The position numbers were made by a program, and so were the translations under genes. The notes below the pieces were generated by a model. The model was not told where the DNA came from and searched no databases. It saw only the letters and a list, made by a program, of their open reading frames with translations. From Maribacter arcticus (lineage in GTDB: Bacteria > Bacteroidota > Bacteroidia > Flavobacteriales > Flavobacteriaceae): DNA of 64,000 nt. This document shows positions 1 through 8,783 of the stretch, one piece after another. Each line of letters opens with the position of its first letter. Position 1 is the stretch's first letter. Where the stretch lies: positions 1-64,000 of the forward strand of contig NZ_FUYL01000008.1 of assembly GCF_900167935.1 (NCBI RefSeq). The letters are read 5' to 3'.

Positions 1-117
1 ATACACCGACAGAGACAAGAAGAAATTCATTCTTTTCAAGTTTTAAAAATAGTAAGCGAGTACAATGGGCATCCTCTAGAAACCATACCCATTAATATGG
101 GAATTAAAAAAGGATAA
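1..117 (+). CDS. 3' end of an unrecognised protein (partial)
   Basis: Frame 1 is open from the first base and ends in TAA at 115-117, giving 38 C-terminal residues that finish NMGIKKG. The frame is followed immediately by a terminator hairpin, which supports it being a real gene end. I do not recognise the family from this short tail, and the start lies outside the window. Confidence 0.6.
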   Translation: MHRQRQEEIHSFQVLKIVSEYNGHPLETIPINMGIKKG

Positions 118-142
118 GATTGATGAAATCTTACCCTTTTTT
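107..142. terminator. Probable bidirectional intrinsic terminator
   Basis: An inverted repeat (AAAAGGATAAGAT and ATCTTACCCTTTT with one mismatch, loop of about 7) is flanked by an A run on the left and a T run on the right. It follows the partial + strand gene directly and lies 30 bases beyond the stop of the minus-strand lipoprotein at 175, so it could serve both. Confidence 0.7.
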
Positions 143-174
143 ATTTATGCTTTAATCTAAAAAATTATTATTAT

Positions 175-969
175 TTAATCTCTAAGGCTTATTTCTTCTA
201 CTTTTCCATTAGGATAAATTACTGTAGCTATATCATCACAAGTGCCATCTCCAAAATCAACAATTATAGATAGGCCATTTTTTGCGACGGTCATAGAACC
301 AACATTTAAATAGCTACAAGCGAAATTACCTTCCAATACTGAGTTCACTGCTACAGTATAAGTACTTCCATCAATATCTACTACCCAATCACCATCAATA
401 CTAAAAGTAGTAGTCTCAAGAGAATCGCCGAAGGTTAGCGTAAAGCTTTTTGTTCCATTCTCAGATATAGTTGACCCCTCTTCCATAGTTAGTGTCAAAT
501 TACTTGTTGTTTCGAATGAAATTGAGCTATTATTAGAATTGGCTGTTACCACATAAGATTTGGTACCATTAATTTTTATACTACCAACATAAAAATCAGT
601 ATACATTGCTGTAAAGGAACTTGCCTCGCTTTCAAGATTATAGCTAACAGTTAAGGTGCCATTTACATTTTCTGTTCCATTCAAAACACAATTATTAAAC
701 GTTGCTGTATAACCTGAATCGGAATATATGGCACTATAACACTCATTACTAGAATTAAATTTACCAGTAGCACCGCTATTCATAAATAATTCATAAAGTG
801 CTGTATCTACTACACCTGATACATCCTCAGTTTCTAAAATAGCGTGTAGCTCAGTTTGTGTTAATTCAACATCTTCATCTTTTTCTGCATCATTACTACA
901 ACTATATACTAAAAAAAGTCCTGTTGCCAGAAAACAAAGTTTTTTAAATGTGTGTGTTACAATTTTCAT
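175..969 (-). CDS. Exported lipoprotein of unknown function
   Basis: A 264-residue protein with a Bacteroidota-type lipoprotein signal: positive N-terminus, hydrophobic stretch FLATGLFLV, then the lipobox SCS with Cys at about residue 24. The acidic linker after the Cys (NDAEKDEDVE) resembles surface-exposed flavobacterial lipoproteins. The remainder is Thr/Ser/Asn-rich with alternating beta-type patterns and ends GKVEEISLRD. I see no catalytic motif and do not recognise a family. It stands alone: the gene to its right is divergent, and no operon partner is visible. Confidence 0.75.
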   Translation of the reverse strand: MKIVTHTFKKLCFLATGLFLVYSCSNDAEKDEDVELTQTELHAILETEDVSGVVDTALYELFMNSGATGKFNSSNECYSAIYSDSGYTATFNNCVLNGTENVNGTLTVSYNLESEASSFTAMYTDFYVGSIKINGTKSYVVTANSNNSSISFETTSNLTLTMEEGSTISENGTKSFTLTFGDSLETTTFSIDGDWVVDIDGSTYTVAVNSVLEGNFACSYLNVGSMTVAKNGLSIIVDFGDGTCDDIATVIYPNGKVEEISLRD

Positions 970-1100
970 GGTGTTTTGTATTTGGGTTTAAAACGTACAA
1001 ACGTTAAATAACCCCCTTTTAGTATTAAAAATATAAAGAATGGGGTGTATTTTTCGAGAACAAATGAGCTGGACAAATAATATTCTGATATTATTTGGGT

Positions 1101-1118
1101 TATATCGTATACGATATA
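1101..1118. promoter_or_regulatory. Perfect 18-bp palindrome, likely GntR operator
   Basis: TATATCGTATACGATATA is a perfect inverted repeat ending 12 bases before the ATG of the GntR-family gene. Its core TCGTATACGA fits the GT..AC pattern known for FadR/FCD-type GntR operators. The position suggests autoregulation, with possible effect on the divergent lipoprotein gene (start 969). Binding by this regulator is inference. Confidence 0.65.
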
Positions 1119-1130
1119 CTATATTAAAGT

Positions 1131-1760
1131 ATGATTATAAAAATAAATCTTAGGGACCAAGTACGGGATTATCTATTATCTGAAATGATTACCGGGAAAT
1201 TAAATACCGGTAAAACGATTAATTTGGCAGCTCTTTCAAGGGATTTAAATGTAAGTGTCACCCCTATTCGAGAAGCATTGACACAATTACAACAAGCACA
1301 CATAATTAAGGCTGTACCCAATAGAGGTTTTATCATTGCTGAATTAGACGTGAAAGAAGCGGAGGATTTATATGGTTTGGTCGCTAATCTTGAAGTCATG
1401 GCCATTGAGAACTCTGAATTTAATGATGAAGACATCGTAAAACTTCGAAATCAACAGGAGGTCTTCGAAAATGCCCAAGATGCGATTTCAAGAATTCAGG
1501 CTGATTTAGAATTTCATAGATTACTAACCAAAGGCTATGAGAATGATTTGGCATTACAAATATTGAATGATTTAAAAACCCGTATTTTCTTTTACGAAAA
1601 AGCCTTTACAAATGATGATTCATTCTATAACAAATCAGACAATCAGCATGATTCAATAATTGCAGCTATTGCAGATGATAATGTACCTACAGCTTCCCTC
1701 CTATTAAAAATGAATTGGATGTTAATATTGAACTATATTCAAAAGAAACTGACCGAATAG
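1131..1760 (+). CDS. GntR-family transcriptional regulator, FadR/FCD type
   Basis: 209 residues. Residues 1-68 form a winged helix-turn-helix with GntR hallmarks: LRDQVRDYLLSEMITGKL, then LAALSRDLNVSVTPIREAL and the wing NRGFIIAELD. Residues 75-205 are all-alpha and look like an FCD ligand-binding domain, with EFHRLL and NQHDSIIAAI carrying two of the usual His positions. Where many FCD proteins have a further His before the last helix I read KMNWML, so metal binding may differ. Such regulators respond to small organic acids. No adjacent metabolic operon identifies the ligand. A perfect palindrome lies just upstream of the start. Confidence 0.85.
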   Translation: MIIKINLRDQVRDYLLSEMITGKLNTGKTINLAALSRDLNVSVTPIREALTQLQQAHIIKAVPNRGFIIAELDVKEAEDLYGLVANLEVMAIENSEFNDEDIVKLRNQQEVFENAQDAISRIQADLEFHRLLTKGYENDLALQILNDLKTRIFFYEKAFTNDDSFYNKSDNQHDSIIAAIADDNVPTASLLLKMNWMLILNYIQKKLTE

Positions 1761-1768
1761 CACTATCA

Positions 1769-2368
1769 TTATACCAAATCCTTTAATAATTCTTCTGCCG
1801 ACAGTGTCAATCTTTGATACCCTTTATATGCCCAAACGCAGAAAACAATGGTTATCAATATTGTAAGGGCTAAAAGAACTACTTGTTCTGTTTTTAAGCC
1901 TATCTCAAAAATATTTTTATTTGAACTAATTTTTGAAAATACAGGTACAATAAAGAACATACCTAATATACCAACCCCCATACCAATTTGTTGAAGTCTT
2001 AAAAGCCTATTTTTTGCTTTTACGTAATGGCTCAGATTGGCTTTATAAGAATTTTTCGATATATCTAATGTCTTTATTTCTTTCAATGCTTTTAAAACTA
2101 AAATGGGCAATACAATAAGGTAGCTTAAGGAAAAGATACCGCAAGCTTTTAAATACCACGTGTCTAATTTCCCAAACTTTACTATTAAAAGTAGGGCAAT
2201 ACAAAAACAAATAAATGCACCAACAGTTTCGTAAGTAGTTACATTCCTAAATTTGTTTTGATATTTTTCTTGGGTCATATTCAATATTATATCATTCGTT
2301 AATTTCTTTTGCTGGTTCAAATCTTTACTCATTTGTAACCATGCAGCTTGTAATTCTTCTATTTCCAT
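1769..2368 (-). CDS. Four-helix membrane protein paired with ECF sigma factor
   Basis: 199 residues. A soluble N-terminus (MEIEELQAAWLQMSKDLNQQ) precedes two hydrophobic segments at about 48-66 and 73-92, a basic linker, and two more segments at about 127-146 and 158-178. Only 3 bases separate it from the ECF sigma gene upstream, so the two are almost certainly cotranscribed. By position it may be the anti-sigma factor, and the soluble N-terminus would be the sigma-binding part. It has no classical zinc anti-sigma HxxxCxxC motif, so the role is inferred from context only. Confidence 0.75.
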   Translation of the reverse strand: MEIEELQAAWLQMSKDLNQQKKLTNDIILNMTQEKYQNKFRNVTTYETVGAFICFCIALLLIVKFGKLDTWYLKACGIFSLSYLIVLPILVLKALKEIKTLDISKNSYKANLSHYVKAKNRLLRLQQIGMGVGILGMFFIVPVFSKISSNKNIFEIGLKTEQVVLLALTILITIVFCVWAYKGYQRLTLSAEELLKDLV

Positions 2369-2371
2369 GTT

Positions 2372-2860
2372 TTAAGAATTAGTCATGTTAGTTTTTAATT
2401 TCTTTTTTATTCTTGAAATACGTGTTCCTACATTACTAGCTTGTAATCCTGTTATTTGGGCAATTTCATTATAATTTTTTCCTTCTAGTACCAGAAAAAT
2501 CAATCCTTTGTCTAAGGTGTTTAAATGCTGTAAATGTTTATAAAGAAGCCGCAGACGTTCTTCATAAACTTCATCTTTAGCATCGCTTTGTTTTATTAGT
2601 ACCTCTGCAATGGGCTGTACATCAGGTCTTCTCTTTTTCTTTTTCAAGTGGGTTATTGCTGTATTCATCGCCACACGATACATCCAAGTAGTGATTTTTG
2701 AATCTTGCCGAAAAGAATCGAAGTATTTCCAGAGTTGATAGACCACTTCTTGAAATAAGTCTTCTTGATCCAGCTTGCTATCAGTATAAACAGAAGTTAC
2801 TTTGTACAACAGTGCTTGGTGTTCACGAATTAAATCAGTAAAGACTGTTTCTTTTGACAT
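2372..2860 (-). CDS. ECF-type RNA polymerase sigma factor
   Basis: 162 residues, a normal length for extracytoplasmic-function sigma factors. Region 2 is visible as DLFQEVVYQLWKYFDSF followed by TWMYRVAMNTAITHLKKKKR (about 32-78). Region 4 has the helix-turn-helix YNEIAQITGLQASNVGTRIS before a basic C-terminus (about 129-160). It directs polymerase to a small regulon, probably controlled by the membrane protein encoded 3 bases downstream. A second sigma/small-protein pair of the same layout occurs at 54754-55540. Confidence 0.9.
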   Translation of the reverse strand: MSKETVFTDLIREHQALLYKVTSVYTDSKLDQEDLFQEVVYQLWKYFDSFRQDSKITTWMYRVAMNTAITHLKKKKRRPDVQPIAEVLIKQSDAKDEVYEERLRLLYKHLQHLNTLDKGLIFLVLEGKNYNEIAQITGLQASNVGTRISRIKKKLKTNMTNS

Positions 2861-3003
2861 ATATAATCTACTCGTTTATCCATTAGTATAAGTCTATTCA
2901 ATTTTGTCACACTTTTGGCTAATACTTTTTAACTTACAGCAAATAAAACATAACTAGTACAACATGAAGTATTTATATTCGTTTGATTAAAAAATATTTT
3001 AAT

Positions 3004-3150
3004 ATGCAATTTTTAAATAAAGAGATTGAGGCATTGACTAAAAGAAAAAATACCCCAGCACTTGCTAAAAAACAAGTATCATGCGGTATTTTTCAAGATA
3101 TTAAAGATATTCCGGTCGTTGAGGAACATGTTGTACTTAGAACAGTATAG
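3004..3150 (+). CDS. Possible 48-residue small protein
   Basis: An ATG-to-TAG frame begins MQFLNKEIEALTKRKNTPAL and contains one Cys (QVSCGIF) and an acidic tail. The upstream sequence is A+T-rich with a TATTCGTTTG stretch about 25 bases before the ATG that loosely resembles a Bacteroidota -7 box. It converges on the amidohydrolase gene, whose stop is at 3153. The N-terminal half is amphipathic and Lys-rich. I do not recognise it, and chance cannot be excluded for an ORF this short. Confidence 0.4.
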   Translation: MQFLNKEIEALTKRKNTPALAKKQVSCGIFQDIKDIPVVEEHVVLRTV

Positions 3151-3152
3151 TT

Positions 3153-4259
3153 CTAGCTTTTAAAGAGCGACGTATCTAAACCAGGTATAAGTTTCAAAGC
3201 ATTTTGATAATATAATTTTTTCAACACGTCGTCAGGCAGATTTAGTCCGTACATAGACCAAAATGCATGATATTTTTTATAGTAAGGAAAATACTCATCA
3301 TTACTTTCTAAAACTCTAAAATAGGTAGGAAACTCTTCTGGTTTCCAACTATCCTTTCCAAAAAGTACTCTATCTTGATATTTAATAAAGAAAGCCCTAG
3401 CATTCTGAGGTTGTCTACCCAATTCTGCTATAACTGCAGATATACCTACATTCATATTAGGCATTTCATCTAATAACTCCCCTAGTTTTTTAAGGTTATT
3501 TGCGTGCCATCCCATATGAGCATTTATGAATTTTGTATTAGGATGCTTTTTAAAAACATTGTGCTGCTCTTGTATAATCTGTTCAAATGGTGCTGGGTCT
3601 GTAGCAGATCGTTTTCTACGTGGGTGGGTCTTTAGCTCTAACCAACGCTCATTATCAGAATTCATATCATCCCAAAAAGATTTAGGGTCGGCTGCATGAA
3701 TTAATACTGGCACGCCCATTTCAGCACATTTTGCCCATATAGGGTCTAATCTCGGGTCGTCGATAGCTAATCGTTTTCCATCCGAATCCTTATTTCTAAG
3801 GCCTAGACTTTTATAAATCTTTAATCCCTTTGCTCCATTTTTTATATCATCTTCTAATTGCGCAGCAGCTTTTTCACCCCATTCTACATCTTTAGCACCT
3901 TCAAAATCTACATTGGCAAACACTGCAAATCTATTTGGATAACTTTTATTTATGTTGCTTATTTTTTCTTTTATACTTTCTCCTGAACCACCACTTAAGT
4001 TGACCATTATGGCCTCGTTCATAACATCCATATCAGCAACCAAACCATTTAGGGCTTCGACCGACATATCTCTTTGGTGACTATGAACATCTATAAAAGG
4101 AAACTTCGCTTTAGTTATTTCTTTGCCAGGTACTACTAGTGTAGAAGTAGGATTATATTCTTCAAAACCCATTTCTTGTGCCAATACAGGCGTTGCAGTA
4201 AAAATTATAAGTACCATCATTATTAGTAACGCCATGTTTTTTGTCATATCAGTTTTCAT
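3153..4259 (-). CDS. Exported amidohydrolase-type metal-dependent hydrolase
   Basis: 368 residues with a signal peptide (MALLIMMVLIIFTATPVLAQ). The mature part begins with FPFIDVHSHQRD, the beta-strand-1 HxH metal site of TIM-barrel amidohydrolases. It continues with GAKGLKIYKSLG, PVLIHAADP, FINAHMGWHANN and LFGKDSWKP, matching the later His and Asp ligands of the amidohydrolase_2 family. The substrate cannot be read from the sequence. The start overlaps the end of the upstream nucleotidyltransferase gene by 11 bases, so the pair is one operon. Confidence 0.85.
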   Translation of the reverse strand: MKTDMTKNMALLIMMVLIIFTATPVLAQEMGFEEYNPTSTLVVPGKEITKAKFPFIDVHSHQRDMSVEALNGLVADMDVMNEAIMVNLSGGSGESIKEKISNINKSYPNRFAVFANVDFEGAKDVEWGEKAAAQLEDDIKNGAKGLKIYKSLGLRNKDSDGKRLAIDDPRLDPIWAKCAEMGVPVLIHAADPKSFWDDMNSDNERWLELKTHPRRKRSATDPAPFEQIIQEQHNVFKKHPNTKFINAHMGWHANNLKKLGELLDEMPNMNVGISAVIAELGRQPQNARAFFIKYQDRVLFGKDSWKPEEFPTYFRVLESNDEYFPYYKKYHAFWSMYGLNLPDDVLKKLYYQNALKLIPGLDTSLFKS

Positions 4260-4875
4260 TTTGGAAGTTGGTTTCTTGAATTAATTGATTGTATTCTAGT
4301 TTTGTGTCTATATCTATTGATTGTAAGCCAGGGTCTAACTGAACCATCTCATCGTAACTGACGTTTAAAAGTTCTTTTGCACCTTGATCACCCTCTAACA
4401 GTACTAACTTAGGATAAAGTAATTTCGGGAACAATGCTGGTACTCCAAGCCTATTCTTATAGTTAGTAGCAATAATTTTAGATGAATCCTTTTTGAAATT
4501 ACTAATTAGTGAATCTAAATAAGTTGTACTCAACAAAGGTTGATCAGCAAGACAGATTAAAATACCATCTGGTAAAGAACTGCTTTCTATCAGTTTTTTG
4601 ACGCCAAAAGCGATACTATTTCCAAGGCCTAGCGACCAATTTGGGTTTAAGAAAACCGTTGTGTCTTTTTCTTGTAAGTTACACTCAGACATAATAGTTT
4701 CAGCGTTTGCACCAAGAACTACATAGACACTATCAGCATTACTTTCTTTAACAGTTCTAATGGTTTCTAATAGAAAGTTGGAATTTTTCCAGGGTAGTAA
4801 TTGTTTGATGCCCTTCATACGTCTAGACGCTCCAGCTGCCATTATAAGCACCACTATATGTAGATTTTCGTTCAA
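4249..4875 (-). CDS. MobA/MocA-like nucleotidyltransferase
   Basis: 208 residues. The N-terminal LIMAAGASRRMKGIKQLLPW is the glycine/arginine nucleotide-binding loop of NTP transferases acting on molybdopterin. Later motifs are VVLGANAE, NPNWSLGLGNSI and LICLADQPLL, where the Asp is the usual metal site, and NRLGVPALFPK. Relatives load CTP or GTP onto molybdenum cofactor or accompany xanthine-dehydrogenase-type enzymes. No molybdoenzyme is present here, and the partner is a secreted hydrolase, so the true acceptor is unknown. The two genes overlap and are probably translationally coupled. Confidence 0.8.
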   Translation of the reverse strand: MNENLHIVVLIMAAGASRRMKGIKQLLPWKNSNFLLETIRTVKESNADSVYVVLGANAETIMSECNLQEKDTTVFLNPNWSLGLGNSIAFGVKKLIESSSLPDGILICLADQPLLSTTYLDSLISNFKKDSSKIIATNYKNRLGVPALFPKLLYPKLVLLEGDQGAKELLNVSYDEMVQLDPGLQSIDIDTKLEYNQLIQETNFQNEN

Positions 4876-5089
4876 TGAGAGATGCTTTTACTTAAATTAT
4901 TTAATATAATAGTCTCGGTTTGGGCCTACAAATAGTAATTACAATTATCATGTAAACCTACGGAAATATAACGCTTTTGGAAGTTTCAGCACCTGTGAAA
5001 CATTTGCTTTAACAATCTTTAACATTTATTTTTTTAATCCCTATAATTTAAATAAACTTTGTCCGTTCTGCTAGTTGAACCTATAATTA

Positions 5090-6187
5090 ATGTATATGAT
5101 AAATTTTTTAAAGACCTTCAGTGTGTTTTTTGTACTGACGCTACTTGTTTCTTGTGGTAATGCAGATGATGATGTAAATCTAGATTTGAACATTGGTGAC
5201 GGACTAGGAAAAGGTCAGGAAGTAGATGATTGCTTAGGCTTAGAACAAGGTGACCTAGTTTTATCTATACAAGAGCAGTTTACAACTTTACCCGGCAAAG
5301 TATCTGTATTCTTTAGAGTTTCTGATACAAGCGGAAATCCCGTACCAGGCTTAACCGCTAATCAATTTACTATTTACGAACAAGGAAGAAATGATGATTG
5401 TTTTAAGACAATTTCAACTTCAGAATCTTCGGCTCGTATTTCACCGAATTCGCAAATTTTTTCTAATAACACCCTATTAGTACTAGATTTAAGTAACAGT
5501 GTACTTAGTAGTAGCTTAGAAGAATTGAAGCTTGCATCTACCAGTTTTATTAATGCTGTAATGCCAAGCACCTCTCAAGAATCTGTTAAGATGGCTATTT
5601 ACTGGTTCGATGGTGAAGATAATTTACATTTATTGAATGAATTGACCCCGTCGAAATCAGAATTAGTAGCAGCAATTGACGGTATTACTGATACTATTAG
5701 TAATGACCCATCTACCGATTTATATGGCGCAGTTATTAAGTCTACCGATATTGCTTCAGATTTAGTGAAAAAGTCAACAGCTGGCGGAAAAATTGGTGCT
5801 GCTTCAGTTGTAATCTTTACAGATGGTACAGATCAAGCTTCACGTTACACTGAAGATGCGGCCTTAAAGAAGGTAAAAGAAGCTAATGCAAATATTTCGT
5901 TCTTTAGTATCGGTTTAGGTGCTGAAATTGATACGCAAGTATTAACTGCAATAGGTAAAACAGCCAGTGTATTTGCTCAAAACAAAGATGAATTAGAAAG
6001 AACTTTTAGAGATATCTCTGAAAAAGTATCGGAAAGAGCAAACAGTTATTACTTATTCGAATACTGTAGTCCTAAACGTGATGGTAGTGGTGAAAACAAC
6101 TTGGCTATCGAAGTGAATACAGGTTCTAGACAAGGTGCAGTACAAACCAAGTTTAATGCTAGTGGATTCACAGGTGGATGTGAATAA
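5090..6187 (+). CDS. VWA-domain lipoprotein
   Basis: 365 residues. The signal FFVLTLLVSCG has its lipobox Cys at about residue 22, followed by an acidic linker. Residues about 50-115 form a beta-type segment (FFRVSDTSGNPVPGLTANQF). Residues 128-320 are a von Willebrand A domain: LLVLDLSNSV provides the DxSxS MIDAS motif and VVIFTDGTD the later Asp. The protein is likely on the outer membrane and involved in metal-dependent binding. ATG codons at 5090 and 5096 are both possible starts; the second leaves a more typical signal. A terminator follows at 6209. Confidence 0.85.
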   Translation: MYMINFLKTFSVFFVLTLLVSCGNADDDVNLDLNIGDGLGKGQEVDDCLGLEQGDLVLSIQEQFTTLPGKVSVFFRVSDTSGNPVPGLTANQFTIYEQGRNDDCFKTISTSESSARISPNSQIFSNNTLLVLDLSNSVLSSSLEELKLASTSFINAVMPSTSQESVKMAIYWFDGEDNLHLLNELTPSKSELVAAIDGITDTISNDPSTDLYGAVIKSTDIASDLVKKSTAGGKIGAASVVIFTDGTDQASRYTEDAALKKVKEANANISFFSIGLGAEIDTQVLTAIGKTASVFAQNKDELERTFRDISEKVSERANSYYLFEYCSPKRDGSGENNLAIEVNTGSRQGAVQTKFNASGFTGGCE

Positions 6188-6208
6188 CCAATTCACTTTT
6201 AAAATATA

Positions 6209-6239
6209 GAAAGAAGCGTTTTTACGCTTCTTTTTTTTT
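6209..6239 (+). terminator. Intrinsic terminator after VWA lipoprotein gene
   Basis: The stem AGAAGCG/CGCTTCT with a TTTTTA loop is followed by a run of ten T residues, 21 bases after the stop of the VWA gene. Confidence 0.85.
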
Positions 6240-6393
6240 GCCTTACTATTTGGTAAATAACTAATTGATTATCATTTTGTTGTGAACTATAATCCTAATT
6301 CTTAGGCTCGTTGGTTAATATTTGAAACGTCCGTTTATCGATCTTTCCCGTATATAAAACCGATTACACTAATATTAATTTAAAAAGTATAAA

Positions 6394-7224
6394 ATGAAAA
6401 GATTATCCTTAGTTACTTTATTATCAGTAGCAGTTCTTACTTCATGTGTTTCTAAAAAGAAATATGTAGCATTAGAAGATAACTTATCTCAAACACAGAG
6501 TTCACTTCAAAAGACACAAGTTGAAAAAGAAGAATTACAAGCTCAAATGACAAAAATTGAAGCTCGTGTTGAAGAATACAATTCTAAAATCAACTCATTA
6601 AAAGAAATGAACGATAGTCAGTTCACTAGCGTTGATGATGTTGCCGTAATGAGTAACAACACAAAAGCTAAAATGAGAAATACATTGAAGAATGTTGATC
6701 CAACTAAATTAGCCGGAGCTAAAACGTTGCAAGATTCAATGAATTTAGCTGTATCATACAAATTGAAGCAATCTATATCTGAAGAAGGTCAAGATATTGA
6801 TGTAAGTATTGATAAAACGGTGGTTATGATTAATATTTCTGATGAATTATTATTCAATACAGCTAGCTACAATGTAAGCAGCAAGGCAAATAACATTTTG
6901 AAGAAATTATCTGAAGTTATCAAGTCTGAGCCAAGCATGGAAGTTATGGTAGAGGGTCATACAGATTCTAGAACTATCAACACACCTATGGTTACTGATA
7001 ACTGGGATTTAAGTGTAAAGCGTGCAACTTCTATTGTTCGTAAATTACAGAAAGAATATGGTGTTGATCCTTCTCAATTAATTGCCTCAGGTAGAAGTAG
7101 TTATTTACCTTTAGTAGAGAACGACTCTAAAGAGAACATGGCAATGAACAGAAGAACAAAAATTATTATCCTACCGAACTTGGATAAATTCTTTGCACTT
7201 TTAGATGCAGAAGATAATTTATAA
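6394..7224 (+). CDS. OmpA-family lipoprotein
   Basis: 276 residues. The signal ends at a lipobox (LTSCVS, Cys at about 18). Residues 25-70 form a heptad-rich coiled coil (LSQTQSSLQKTQVEKEELQA). The C-terminal half is an OmpA peptidoglycan-binding domain: LLFNTASYNVSSKA, MVEGHTDSRT, WDLSVKRATSIVRKL and NRRTKIIILP, with the Asp and Arg that contact diaminopimelate. It likely tethers the outer membrane to murein. It is monocistronic, with its own terminator at 7244. Confidence 0.92.
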   Translation: MKRLSLVTLLSVAVLTSCVSKKKYVALEDNLSQTQSSLQKTQVEKEELQAQMTKIEARVEEYNSKINSLKEMNDSQFTSVDDVAVMSNNTKAKMRNTLKNVDPTKLAGAKTLQDSMNLAVSYKLKQSISEEGQDIDVSIDKTVVMINISDELLFNTASYNVSSKANNILKKLSEVIKSEPSMEVMVEGHTDSRTINTPMVTDNWDLSVKRATSIVRKLQKEYGVDPSQLIASGRSSYLPLVENDSKENMAMNRRTKIIILPNLDKFFALLDAEDNL

Positions 7225-7243
7225 GAATCTCGATTCTAAAATT

Positions 7244-7273
7244 AAAAGGGGAAGCAAATGCTTCCCCTTTTTT
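7244..7273. terminator. Intrinsic terminator, probably bidirectional
   Basis: AAAAGGGGAAGC-AAAT-GCTTCCCCTTTT is a perfect stem of 12 pairs with an A run before it and a T run after it. It lies between the convergent OmpA-like and M14 peptidase genes. Confidence 0.9.
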
Positions 7274-7295
7274 ATGCTCTATATTTTTATAGCTT

Positions 7296-8759
7296 TTACT
7301 TATAAATCATACCGTTTGGCACTTTAATGGATTCTGTTTTCAAATCCACCAAAAAGCCATTAATTACAGCATATTCAACCTTCCCATCCTTTTCTAAAAA
7401 GAACGTAGGGTTAAGTCCTGGTTCTAATTTAAACTCTGGTATTTTATATTTAGCTCCTATTAAATGAATAGGAAAGGGAGAGTTAATTACATTACCAGGT
7501 ATGGTGGTCATTCTCACAAAGCCATAGCCTTGCTGTAATAAATCTTTAAAATTTAATGCTCCTACTTCTGCTAATGTATTTAACGTCTTCGGATACGCTC
7601 TAGCTTGTTTAATGGTATATGCCGAAGCATCTAAGATTTCATACCCATAATAGGTAGAAAGGTCACCTTGGTCTAGTATACGACTACTGTACCAAAATGT
7701 ATTGTGTTCAGGATAGTCTACTTCAACTTGATTTATTCCTAAATCAATAGTGTAATTATTGCCCATTAACTTATAATTGGCACCTATAATCTTTAAATCA
7801 AATAATTTTCTGTCGTTCTCAGGAATCTTTTCATATTCGGCAATAGAAATAGTTTCGTAAGACTTTTTGGCGATGGTGTAGATTGCAGATAAAATAGACG
7901 TATAATTTAATTTCCTTATTTCTTGTTTTTCAATATCTTCAGGATATCCACCAGATTCAATAAGTATTGTGCTAGTGCCCCATTTTTGAATATTATCTCC
8001 GAATGCTCTTGGTTCGAAATCATCATTATATCGACCAACTTGACCTGGAGCATATTTCTGAAGAATATCATTCATAAATACTATGATTTTCATAGCATTA
8101 CCTCGAGTTTCATTGATATCCTTTTCATAATTATAGGCAGGTGCTAAATACGATATCGTTGCCGGCTTTTCGGTACGTTCTGCGTTATAGTAGGTACTTT
8201 GATCATGTAGATTGAATCCGAAATCAGCATCGAGACTATCACGAACTCTTTTTAAGGTTTTAGACTCAGGTGATTGAAGTCGTAAAGCATCTCTATTGAT
8301 GTCAATTCCTAATAAGTTTCTACGTTGAAATAGCTCTGCCCCATCAGGATTTAACATTGGAAGAACATGTACCGTTAAATTGGCTAAAATCGCCTCTTTT
8401 TCAACCTTAAAATCTGAACTATTAAAGAAATTTAGAATATCAAAAATAGCCTGTGTCGCTGTAGGCTCATCTCCATGCATTTGCGACCACAGAAATACAT
8501 TTGTTCTTCCTGAACCAATACTAATCAAGCTTAAATCTTTTCCTCCTATAGATTTACCAACAGTGGCTACTTTATACTTTTCATTTGAAGCATATTTATC
8601 AATTAAAGGTTGTATATCAGCTCTCTTAATACGCCTTTTACCAATCGATGTTTCTTTATAATTCTCGTAGGTGTCATATAATTGTGATGTTAAATCTGTT
8701 GATTGACTCATTCCTATCATTGAGAATGAACATACTATAGCAAGCATTATTTGCTTCAT
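7296..8759 (-). CDS. Secreted M14-family zinc carboxypeptidase
   Basis: 487 residues with a signal peptide ending near SMIGMSQS. The M14 zinc site is visible as QMHGDEPTATQ (His95 and Glu98), with the third ligand in FNLHDQSTYY. Substrate-binding residues lie in GIDINRDALR and the catalytic Glu in ILIESGGYPEDIE. The domain occupies about residues 45-300, and a beta-rich C-terminal part follows. It is the last gene of a four-gene minus-strand operon (24 bases after the amidase) and would trim peptides in the periplasm or outside the cell. Confidence 0.9.
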   Translation of the reverse strand: MKQIMLAIVCSFSMIGMSQSTDLTSQLYDTYENYKETSIGKRRIKRADIQPLIDKYASNEKYKVATVGKSIGGKDLSLISIGSGRTNVFLWSQMHGDEPTATQAIFDILNFFNSSDFKVEKEAILANLTVHVLPMLNPDGAELFQRRNLLGIDINRDALRLQSPESKTLKRVRDSLDADFGFNLHDQSTYYNAERTEKPATISYLAPAYNYEKDINETRGNAMKIIVFMNDILQKYAPGQVGRYNDDFEPRAFGDNIQKWGTSTILIESGGYPEDIEKQEIRKLNYTSILSAIYTIAKKSYETISIAEYEKIPENDRKLFDLKIIGANYKLMGNNYTIDLGINQVEVDYPEHNTFWYSSRILDQGDLSTYYGYEILDASAYTIKQARAYPKTLNTLAEVGALNFKDLLQQGYGFVRMTTIPGNVINSPFPIHLIGAKYKIPEFKLEPGLNPTFFLEKDGKVEYAVINGFLVDLKTESIKVPNGMIYK

Positions 8760-8783
8760 GACTTATTCTGTTTTAGTTGTAAT

